From assembly GCA_025997955.1 (NCBI GenBank), contig BNVH01000030.1, forward strand, positions 1-38,609: DNA of 38,609 nucleotides. The letters run 5' to 3'. This document shows, piece after piece, positions 17,530 to 25,800 of this stretch. The notes below the pieces were generated by a model. That model saw only the letters and a program-made list of their open reading frames with translations, did no database searches and was not told the origin of the DNA. Origin of the DNA: Synergistales bacterium (GTDB lineage: Bacteria; Synergistota; Synergistia; Synergistales; Aminobacteriaceae). Numbering within the stretch: the stretch's first letter is position 1; each line of letters begins with the position of its first letter. A program made the translations under genes and the position numbers.

Positions 17530-18104
17530 CGCTTGAGATATTGACTGTATGGGACTGGGCGCATGCCGTGACTGGCGGCGTGGCGACGCTGATTTTTCTC
17601 ATTCAGACGCTTGGAAGCGCGCACGATTCCGACTCTGATACCGATACTGACGGTGACGGAGGCTTTCACTCTGACGGCGGCGGACTGTACGAGTATCTCT
17701 CCGTCCGAAACTTAGTGGCTTTTTTTATGGGTTATGGGTGGGTGACTTTCGTGGCGCTCCTCGTCGGTTTCGGCAAGAGCGCAGCGTCGCTCTGCGGACT
17801 CGTCTCCGGCTCTTTGTTCGTTATGGGTTCCCTGTTCATAGTCAGATCCTTTATGAAGCTGCGCGAGGACGGCAGTATTCGCTTGGAGGAATTAGTGGGG
17901 CGCAGCGCGTCCGTGTATATAGCGATAGGCGAACTCTCTCCCGGCAAGATTATGGTCGACACGAAGCACGGGCGTGTTGAGCTGTCGGCCCGCACTAAAG
18001 ACGCCTCTAGGCTTTCGTCTGGGCAGTTGGTGACGATTGTCGGCGCCGACGAGGGTATCCTATGGGTAACGGCCTTGCCCAAAAATGAACATACAAAAAA
18101 TTAA
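17526..18104 (+). CDS. NfeD/YqiJ-like membrane OB-fold partner of flotillin
   Basis: The 192-residue protein has three membrane helices (about 12-32, 60-82 and 86-112) and a C-terminal OB-like domain (about 120-185: EELVGRSASVYIAI, GKIMVDTKHGRVELSA). The FFMGYGWVTF block in helix 2 is typical of the YuaF/YqiJ proteins encoded next to flotillins. Between helices 1 and 2 lies a strongly acidic loop with alternating Asp (DSDSDTDTDGDGG, about 36-48), which resembles DxDxDG calcium-binding loops; metal binding is inference. It overlaps the flotillin stop by 4 nt and is followed by purD 12 nt later. Confidence 0.85.
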   Translation: MTLEILTVWDWAHAVTGGVATLIFLIQTLGSAHDSDSDTDTDGDGGFHSDGGGLYEYLSVRNLVAFFMGYGWVTFVALLVGFGKSAASLCGLVSGSLFVMGSLFIVRSFMKLREDGSIRLEELVGRSASVYIAIGELSPGKIMVDTKHGRVELSARTKDASRLSSGQLVTIVGADEGILWVTALPKNEHTKN

Positions 18105-18116
18105 GGAGAAGACTTG

Positions 18117-19454
18117 ATGAAAGTTATGCTTATCGGCAGTGGCGGGCGTGAGCATGCCTTGGCTTGGAAAATCTCACAGAGCGCCTCTATGGACAAGTTA
18201 TACGCTGTGCCCGGAAACCCTGGCATAGAGGAAATAGCGCGTCTTGTTCCATATGACGTCACGGACATCGACAAAATAGCGATGTTTGCCGCCGAGGAGT
18301 CTATCGACTTAGTGGTCGTGGGGCCCGAAGTTCCCTTGGCTTTGGGCTTGGCCGACGCGTTGGCTGTTCGCAAAATCCCCTGCTTTGGGCCAGGCGCGAA
18401 GGGCGCTCTTTTGGAGAGCTCAAAAAAATACGCGCGCGACTTTATGGCCCGTTATGACCTCCCATCTCCTAAATGGCGCGCGTTTTCGTCGCTGCAAGAC
18501 GCCGGGATTTATCTTACGACGTTGCCCGACGCGCCGGTAGTTATCAAAGCCGACGGTTTAGCTCAGGGAAAGGGCGTAGTCGTCGCGCAAGACAGGCTTG
18601 ACGCGTTCAGCGCGCTTGAGGAGATAATGGACAGCGGAAAATTCGGCCAAGCGGGAGAGGAGGTCCTTGTCGAGGAGTGTCTTTTCGGTGAAGAGGTGTC
18701 TTTGCTCGTGTTTTCGGACGGAAAAAAACTTTTGCCGATGATCCCGTCTCAGGATCATAAGCGTGCCGGCGACGGAGACACCGGCGAGAACACCGGCGGT
18801 ATGGGCGCCTACGCGCCGGTGTCGGCCTACACGCCTGAGATTGCCGAGGTTGTCGAGCGTACTATTATAAAACCTATAGAGAAGGCGTTCCGAGGGGAAG
18901 GCATAGACTATCGCGGTTGCCTCTATATAGGCCTCATGCTGACCGCCGACGGGCCAAAAATTATAGAGTTCAACGCGCGTTTCGGAGACCCGGAGACTCA
19001 GGCTATATTGCCGCTCTTGAAGTCGGATTTGCTGGGCGTGCTGTACGCCTGCGCGCTTGGCGACTTGGGTGATACGAAACTTGAATGGAGCGACGGCGCG
19101 GCCGCTTGCGTAGTGGTAGCCTCAATGGGATACCCAGCAAAATATAAAACCGGACAGCTCATAACGAACGACGAAAGCAAAAACGCGCCTCTTGCGGGGG
19201 GTTGCGCGCATCCCACAATGGTGTTTCACGCGGGGACGGCTTGGAACAAAAATCACGAGCTTGTCACGAACGGAGGTCGTGTTTTCGGCGTGGCGAGCGC
19301 AGGCGCGACCATCAAAGAAGCCTTGGATAATATTTACGCGCGTATTGACGGAATTCACTTTGACGGACTCGCCTTTCGCAAAGACATCGGCCACAGAGAA
19401 CTCTCTCGGTTAGGGCAATACAATGATAAGCGCGCGAATAGAAGATTATCTTGA
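18117..19454 (+). CDS. purD: Phosphoribosylamine-glycine ligase (GAR synthetase) PurD
   Basis: PurD joins glycine to phosphoribosylamine with ATP, the step just before PurN. The 445-residue ATP-grasp protein shows MKVMLIGSGGREHALAWK, VPGNPG, GPEVPL, the ATP-grasp KADGLAQGKGVVVA, and FNARFGDPETQA. It has a C-terminal extension of about ten residues past the usual end (LGQYNDKRANRRLS). That extension is what overlaps the downstream dtxR-like gene by 32 nt. The ATG at 18117 is chosen over the TTG at 18114 because AAGGAG lies 8 nt before it. Confidence 0.96.
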   Translation: MKVMLIGSGGREHALAWKISQSASMDKLYAVPGNPGIEEIARLVPYDVTDIDKIAMFAAEESIDLVVVGPEVPLALGLADALAVRKIPCFGPGAKGALLESSKKYARDFMARYDLPSPKWRAFSSLQDAGIYLTTLPDAPVVIKADGLAQGKGVVVAQDRLDAFSALEEIMDSGKFGQAGEEVLVEECLFGEEVSLLVFSDGKKLLPMIPSQDHKRAGDGDTGENTGGMGAYAPVSAYTPEIAEVVERTIIKPIEKAFRGEGIDYRGCLYIGLMLTADGPKIIEFNARFGDPETQAILPLLKSDLLGVLYACALGDLGDTKLEWSDGAAACVVVASMGYPAKYKTGQLITNDESKNAPLAGGCAHPTMVFHAGTAWNKNHELVTNGGRVFGVASAGATIKEALDNIYARIDGIHFDGLAFRKDIGHRELSRLGQYNDKRANRRLS

Positions 19455-20097
19455 GGAGATATTTTTGATTGAGAGTACGGGGCGCGACATCACGGTCACC
19501 GACTTGGCCGAGAGACTTGGGATAACCAAGGGGACGGTCACGGTCGCGGTGCAAAAAATGGTAGATGCCGAGCTTCTGAACCACGAGCGCTACGGAGCTT
19601 TGCATCTCACAGCGCAAGGGCGCATCAAAGGGTTGCTCGTCTATCGCAGACATGAGGGCCTGAGAGCCTTTTTCCATGAGCTTCTCGGCGTGGACCGGGA
19701 GCGCGCGTCAGAGATGGCCTGCAATATGGAGCATTATATAGACAGCGTTACGGACGAGCGCCTCTACTCTATGATTGAGTTTTTCAGAGGGGCGCGGGCG
19801 AACAAAGAGCCTTGGGTGGGCGACCTCTTCGCCGCTACCGAAAGCCGCGTGCTTTTGCCTAATCCGCTGTCCGTGTTTGAACCTGGCCAAAAGGGCGTCG
19901 TTACGCACCTTACAGCCGAGAGCGAGTTGCGGGGGAGCCTTAGCGAGAAGGGCTTCGTAGCGGGCGCGGCCGTCTCCTGTTTGGAAAGCGGCTCGGACGA
20001 TGTCCTGCTCATAAGCGTCACGCCGTCGAAGGGCAGACCCGAGGAGATGTCCGTTTCACGCAAAGATGCCGCGACTGTGTGGCTTAGAATGAACTGA
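19423..20097 (+). CDS. DtxR-family metal-dependent repressor with FeoA-like domain
   Basis: The 224-residue regulator has the DtxR/MntR layout. A winged helix spans about 1-65 (SARIEDYLEEIFLIE, VTDLAERLGITKGTVTVAVQKM). The metal-binding dimerisation domain follows at about 70-135, with RRHEGLRAFFHELLGV and ACNMEHYIDS carrying the expected His, Cys, Glu and His ligands. A C-terminal FeoA/SH3-like domain spans about 150-222. It should sense Fe2+ or Mn2+ and repress metal-uptake genes. The ATG matches the family start exactly, so the 32-nt overlap with purD is real. No feo or mnt gene is nearby; its targets are elsewhere or this operon. It is the last gene before a strong terminator. Confidence 0.93.
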   Translation: MISARIEDYLEEIFLIESTGRDITVTDLAERLGITKGTVTVAVQKMVDAELLNHERYGALHLTAQGRIKGLLVYRRHEGLRAFFHELLGVDRERASEMACNMEHYIDSVTDERLYSMIEFFRGARANKEPWVGDLFAATESRVLLPNPLSVFEPGQKGVVTHLTAESELRGSLSEKGFVAGAAVSCLESGSDDVLLISVTPSKGRPEEMSVSRKDAATVWLRMN

Positions 20098-20100
20098 TAT

Positions 20101-20140
20101 CAATTAAAAAAGCCCCCTGAACAGGGGGCTTTTTTAATTG
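20101..20140. terminator. Bidirectional intrinsic terminator
   Basis: A 19-bp perfect inverted repeat (20101-20119 and 20122-20140) has a GC-rich inner stem, GCCCCCTG/CAGGGGGC. It is flanked by A6 and T6 runs, so it works in both directions. It sits between the convergent dtxR-like and M14 peptidase genes and should end both transcripts. Confidence 0.95.
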
Positions 20141-20164
20141 ATTAAAATCGCGTTCAGATCTGAG

Positions 20165-22660
20165 TTATTTCTTCTTCGTAACCTTCAGGCCAAGCAAGCC
20201 GACGATCAAAAACGCCGCTACGCCAAAGCCAGCGTCGCATCCGCCGCCACTGCTGCTACCGCCGCCACTGCTGCCGCCCTTGGAGTAGGCCACAACAAAG
20301 GCTTCTTTGTAGTATCCTAGATAGCCGCCCGCCGTAAAATGATCCTTGTCGATAGTAAATTTGCCGTTGGCATCGGGGGTAAGGGGATCCCACGTTTTAG
20401 CGGCGCCGTGCAGTACGTAATAGTCGTAATTACCGCTGGTCGGCTTGTACTGCACCGGGGCGATAACAACGCTGCCGTCCGCCTTCTTTGTCGGGCTCGC
20501 CAGTACGCGGAATTTGCTGGCGAAAATCGGATTGTCGCTGCGCGACAAAGCGGTTTTCACATCCGCCAGCTCAGCGTCGGTGATAGTGCCGAGTCCGGCA
20601 AGCGGAGAATCCTCAATAAACGGAGGCAGATCGCCGGGCATCTTGTACGTAGGCAGGCTCTTCGCTCCGGCGTAACGATAAATTGGGTACTCGCCGCCTT
20701 GTCTTACCTCGAAGAACCCCTCGTCTCGGCAGTATGCGATCTTGTTCGGATCGGTGCTAATCTGAGTGAGATAGTAGTTGGCGAAGTTGCGCTGACCCAT
20801 TGGTTCAAGCGCGAGCGCGGCCGCGGTCGCCGGAACCTGGTCGGTGTACATGACGAACGTGCCCTTCGGAAGCGTCACGGTCTTCGTAGTTTTGGAAACC
20901 GCGCTGATACCCGTCGATACGGCGCTGATGGCCTTGTTGCGAATCTTGCCGCTTATCGGATCGTTGAGTTTGAAGCCAACGACGCCCATATCAGCGGGCG
21001 ATACATCGGGAGAAGAGACGGAGTTAGAGATCTTATTGATGGTATAGACTTCTACGTTCAGCGAGGTGTCAGCGGTCAAACGCTCGAACTTGACGCCGTT
21101 TATTGACAACTTGCCCACCACATTGCGCATCACGTCGGTATCCGGGATGATATACGCCGTCGGCTTCGGAACGGAAGAGAACTGCACGTCAGGATCCGCA
21201 ACCGCGTTGCGCGAACGGTACATCACCGCTTCGTATGACGTATCCACAAGTCCGGTGAAACCGGGACGCCAATTCGTAATGGGCCACTGTTCTTTAACCG
21301 CCGGGAAGCGAAGTCTCAGAATGAGGGTCTTGTTATTGATCATCTCCTGGCTGCCGTCTGTTTGCTGCTTCTTCAGTTCATCGGCGTGCGAGGCCGCCGT
21401 GTTCAAAAGCGAAGCCGCGGTCAGGTAGTGAGTGTACACGCGGCGCAGATAGCTGGCAAAGCCGTTGGGAGATCTCGTTTCCGCCAAGAAGCTGGAGGCG
21501 GGGAGGAAACCGAAGTTCGGTCGCCCTATGCCTTCGTCATTTGTACCTTCCGACATGTGATACTTCCGCTGAGCCGGAAACTCTCCTTGAACCACACTGA
21601 GATCAGCGCTGAGAACCTCTGTTTTGATGTACGTCTCATTCGCGATGTTCTCGTCGTAGTAATGCCACTCAATGTTCTTGGCGTTCAAATCCTTCTCGAA
21701 ATTCTTCATGAAGACATCGTAGGCAAAGTCGATGACGGCTTTGGGGATGTTTGGATTCTGGCCCGGTTCAGTCGCGATGTCGTGACGCTGATAATGCCAA
21801 GGATACCCCGCGGAGCCCGCGGGCATACTGTTGCCGTTGGTGAATCCCATTTCGTGCAGGTCAATAGCGGCCACCGGCTTGTAGTCCAGCGCAACACGGT
21901 GAACCGTCATGGAGAAGTAGGACTGCATAACGATGTGGTCGCGATTCTGGTCGAAGCCCATCTCAGATCCCGGCCTGCCGGCAAGGACGTTGGTACCTCT
22001 TATGGTGTGCTTCGCGCCGTCCAAGTTCCAGCGAGGCAGCAAAACCAGAGTCACCTTTTTCAAGACTTCGTTGAAGTCTCCGTTGGCAACCCGGCGCGCC
22101 AGTTCCAGCGCTCCGTCCGAACCCGACGGTTCGTTGCCATGAATTGATCCCTGGACGTAGACAACCGGCTTACCCAGAGCCTTCACTTCCTCCGGGGTGA
22201 AAACGTCGCCCTTTTCGCTGAAAACCGCAAGGATCATGTCATGCCATTCATTTTTGAATGTCCTGTCCGCGTCGTAGTCGGGGAAGCTTCCTATGATACC
22301 CGTGCGCATATGGGTCTTGGGAAGAGCCTGGATATAATTGATGAGTTCTTCCGTGGTGGTGTACTTCCATTGGTCGCCCGCCGCCGCGCTGCCGTGGCCT
22401 GTTCCTGGTGTGCCGGACCCTCCGCTCGCTCCGTTGACCGACGGAACGTTCACTTTCTTGACGTCCTCCGTGTTCATTCCCTTCGCCGTGCTGTCGAAAT
22501 AGTCGCGGACGATTTGAGGATACGTCGACAGTGACTCATTCTCTTCAAACCACGGATTCTTATCCGTTGCTATCGAAGGAATAGCCGCCGCCAGTAACGC
22601 CGCCGCCACAAAAAATACGACTAAAAATTTCCAAGCGCTTTTCTTTTCGAACATCTTCAA
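20165..22660 (-). CDS. Secreted M14 zinc carboxypeptidase-like protein with Synergist-CTERM anchor
   Basis: The 831-residue product has a signal peptide (about 1-32) and a peptidase M14 domain. Visible zinc ligands are His174 and Glu177 in GSIHGNEPSG and His269 in IDLHEMGF; DQNRD provides the substrate-binding Asn-Arg, and Glu in LAETRSPNG is a good catalytic candidate. A Gly/Ser/Thr linker lies near 75-95. The C-terminus is Gly/Ser-rich, then CDAGFG, a hydrophobic helix and KVTKKK, matching the Synergist-CTERM sorting signal, so the enzyme is probably processed and fixed to the cell surface. It likely trims peptides outside the cell for amino-acid fermentation. The TTG at 22660 is chosen because AAGGAG is 8 nt before it; the ATG at 22654 is 14 nt away. 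Confidence 0.92.
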   Translation of the reverse strand: MKMFEKKSAWKFLVVFFVAAALLAAAIPSIATDKNPWFEENESLSTYPQIVRDYFDSTAKGMNTEDVKKVNVPSVNGASGGSGTPGTGHGSAAAGDQWKYTTTEELINYIQALPKTHMRTGIIGSFPDYDADRTFKNEWHDMILAVFSEKGDVFTPEEVKALGKPVVYVQGSIHGNEPSGSDGALELARRVANGDFNEVLKKVTLVLLPRWNLDGAKHTIRGTNVLAGRPGSEMGFDQNRDHIVMQSYFSMTVHRVALDYKPVAAIDLHEMGFTNGNSMPAGSAGYPWHYQRHDIATEPGQNPNIPKAVIDFAYDVFMKNFEKDLNAKNIEWHYYDENIANETYIKTEVLSADLSVVQGEFPAQRKYHMSEGTNDEGIGRPNFGFLPASSFLAETRSPNGFASYLRRVYTHYLTAASLLNTAASHADELKKQQTDGSQEMINNKTLILRLRFPAVKEQWPITNWRPGFTGLVDTSYEAVMYRSRNAVADPDVQFSSVPKPTAYIIPDTDVMRNVVGKLSINGVKFERLTADTSLNVEVYTINKISNSVSSPDVSPADMGVVGFKLNDPISGKIRNKAISAVSTGISAVSKTTKTVTLPKGTFVMYTDQVPATAAALALEPMGQRNFANYYLTQISTDPNKIAYCRDEGFFEVRQGGEYPIYRYAGAKSLPTYKMPGDLPPFIEDSPLAGLGTITDAELADVKTALSRSDNPIFASKFRVLASPTKKADGSVVIAPVQYKPTSGNYDYYVLHGAAKTWDPLTPDANGKFTIDKDHFTAGGYLGYYKEAFVVAYSKGGSSGGGSSSGGGCDAGFGVAAFLIVGLLGLKVTKKK

Positions 22661-22668
22661 AACAACCA

Positions 22669-22674
22669 CTCCTT
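22669..22674 (-). promoter_or_regulatory. Ribosome binding site deciding the peptidase start
   Basis: AAGGAG on the minus strand overlaps the upstream GTG (22669) and sits 8 nt before the TTG at 22660, which rules out the GTG and favours TTG. Confidence 0.65.
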
Positions 22675-22717
22675 TTCAAATTATTTTCTGTTCCGTTTTG
22701 TTTCACTATCTTGACAT

Positions 22718-22746
22718 ATTATACAACGGAGGTCACTTTGATACAA
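22718..22746 (-). promoter_or_regulatory. Probable sigma-70 promoter of the M14 peptidase gene
   Basis: On the minus strand a perfect TATAAT (22718-22723) is preceded at exactly 17 nt by TTGTAT (22741-22746), a weak -35. Transcription would start about 50 nt upstream of the coding start. It lies in the 145-nt gap after the Snf2 gene. Confidence 0.55.
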
Positions 22747-22805
22747 TGAGTCAACCCTGACTTTAACACAAATGGCGGCCTACGGGTCACCCGCCCTTAC
22801 TTTCC

Positions 22806-25800
22806 TCACCGCGTCTCTTTGATGAGCTCTAGCATCTCCTCCGCGCTTATGCGCGTCGGGGTATCGGAGTCGCCTATCAGGCTTTCGGCCAAGTCGCGCT
22901 TCCAGGCGTGGAGATCTACGATTTTTTCCTCTATGGTGTCCTTGGCGACGATGCGGTAGACCGTCACGGGGCGGTCTTGGCCTATGCGGTGCGCTCTGTC
23001 GGACGCCTGCTGCTCGACGGCCGGGTTCCACCACGGGTCCATGTGGATTACGTAGTCGGCGGCCGTGAGGTTCAGCCCCACGCCACCGGCCTTCAGGCTT
23101 ATCAAGAAGCAGTCGCCCTCGCCGTTTTGAAACGCCGTCACTCTCTTTTCGCGCTCTCTCGGCGTCACGGCGCCGTCTAAATACTGATAGGGAATGCTCT
23201 CGCCGTCCAAGTAGTTCCGTATGAGGGTCAGGTGGCCCACAAACTGGCTGAACACCAAGGCTTTATGGCTGCCGGAGCGCAGGTCTGACAAAATCTCAGC
23301 GAACGCCTCAAGCTTAGCGGATGGAAATTCTTTTATCATAGAGGCCTCAAGCGTCTCGTCAGCCGCCGCTTCGGACTTTTTCATGGCCAAAACCGAGGAG
23401 CAGCAGGCGCGTCTGAGGCGCATGAGCTCAGCGAAGATCTGAAAGCGCTTGTCCGCCACGGCTTCATTGTTTTCCGAGAGACTCTCTACGGCGTCGCGCC
23501 GCAGCGCCTCGTAAAACGCCCTCTCTTTTTCTTTCATCTCCACGCGCAAAGTTATTTCGGTCTTGGCCGGAAGCTCCTCAAGCACCTGCTCTTTGTTGCG
23601 GCGCAGGATAAAGGGCTGCAATATACGCTTCAGTCTCGCCTTGGCGGACTTGTCGCCGTCGCGCTCTATCGGGATGATGAAGCGTCTGCTGAAGCTGTCA
23701 AGAGACCCTAAATAATGCGGATTTAGAAAACGAAAGATGTTCCAGAGCTCGGTCATGCGGTTTTCTATGGGGGTGCCGGTCGTGGCTACGCGAAAGGTTC
23801 CCTTTAGCTTCATTGCGGCCGCAGAGCGTTTCGTGCCCATGTTTTTGATGGCCTGAGCCTCGTCCAAGACGACGGTGCGCCACTCTATGGCGGAGAGCTG
23901 CTCTATTTCGTTTTGCAAAAGCCCGTAGCTCGTCACGACCACGTCGAACGGCGTGAGCTCTTTTAGGGTTTTTTCGCGGTCGCCGTAACGGAGTTCTTTC
24001 ATATTAAGAGTGGGCGTGAAACGCGCGGCCTCGCTTATCCAGTTCGAGCATACGCTTGTGGGGGCCACGACAAGCGAAGGCGCGTCTCCCGTGCTGGCGC
24101 GCGAAAGAATGAGGGCGAGCGCCTGAATGGTCTTGCCAAGCCCCATGTCATCGGCCAGACAAGCCCCGGCGCCCCAGTGTGACAGGCGCGTCATCCAGCG
24201 ATACCCCTCAAACTGATACTCGCGCATCTCCCCCTTGAACGTGGAGGGAAGGTTCGGGTTCAGTTTGGCCGCTTCGTTTATCAAACTTAAGCGTTTTTTC
24301 CACTCGGCGTCGCTCGTGAAGGACGCGGTCTCGCCCTCAAGCGGCTCCAGAAGATGCGCGGCCAGCGGTGAAACGCGAAGCTCGTCCCCGCGCATGTCGC
24401 CGAACGACAACAGCTCATCCATGCGCCTCTTGAACTCCTTGGTCAGAGCCAAAAACTGCCCGTCGCCGAGCGGCAAAAAGCGCCCCTGCGCGTTCTTCAT
24501 GAGCCCCAAGACGTCTTTTAGGCTCATGACGAGTTCTTCGTCTATTTTAATCTCCCCGGACAGGGCGAACCAATCGTCCGCGCTCCTTATGGATACGCCA
24601 AGGGACGACAAAGAGACCTGTTTTTTGACCCTCATAGTCTCGCCCTTGGGCCACTCAGGCGCCACGTCGTTCCCCATGGCCTTTATCTGAGTCAGAAATT
24701 CGAGCGACAGGTCAGGCGTGGGCAGGTACCACCGCTCGTCCGATATCTGCTCCCCCTCGGAGAGGGCGGGAGAGGCGCTTATCATCTTCGCAAGCTCATC
24801 TCGCTCGCGCGTCAGGTCGCGCTTCGCCAAGGCGCGCTTTTCGCCTCTGAGCCCGTAGACATTTACGCCTCCCGCGCCTGGGCGGCACGGCGCGCTGCCT
24901 ACACCCAGCGGGCGCACGACGGCCTCCACGTCAAGCCCCAAGTCCGACGGCTGAATCTGAACGCATATTCGCGCCTCGGCCTCGACTTGTTCTATATCGG
25001 CGCCCGTCTCTATGCCGTCTATGTCGGACTGGATGCTCACAACGGTAGAGAGGTCTCCCAGGGTCTTGAGCAGGGGAACCTTGCCGTCCGCCGGAACTGG
25101 CGCGCCTTTTTCTCCTATGAGCTTAGCCATCTTGAAATGTTCCGCTCTAAATATCGTGACGCGCAGACAGCTCGGCCCGTCCTCCACAGCCACGTACTGA
25201 GGGATTGTGTCGTTCTCAGGGAACGGCGACATAGTTACGACATAGCCGTCACGTTTCGAGGCTGTAGTTATGCGCGGCTCGTCGACCACTATTTCGACGT
25301 GAGCGCCGTCCTTGGCCCTGAAAATATATGGATGCCCCGCGAGCGCGGGCAGTATCCTCGTGTAGTCCACGCCGTAGACGACGCCGCCCCAGCTGTGCTC
25401 CTCGCGAACCGCGCCGACTGCTATGTGGTCTTGCTCCGTCATGGACTCTATGTCGGCCTTTTTGTAAACTCGGCTGAGCGCCACGGCCTTGCCCTTGCTC
25501 CAGCCGTTTGCGCCGCTCGTCTGCTCCATGGGCCTCACCGAGATGTGTGAGACGCGTCCGGTTTTTTTGTCGGCGGCCCATTCTATCTCCCATATAAAGC
25601 GCTTGCCCTTCGGCGTATTGACCTTCAAGGCCGCGCGTCCTATCTCGGAAAGCGCGGCTAAGACCCTCTCCCAATCCGACTGTCGGCGCATTATGTTTTT
25701 TATGGAATTTTCGAGCGGGGGCGCGTCTTCTTTCCCCAACCATACAGAGTTTCGGATGTCTCTCAGGTTCTCGGCCAAAAAGGTAAAGCCGAGGTCCAAG

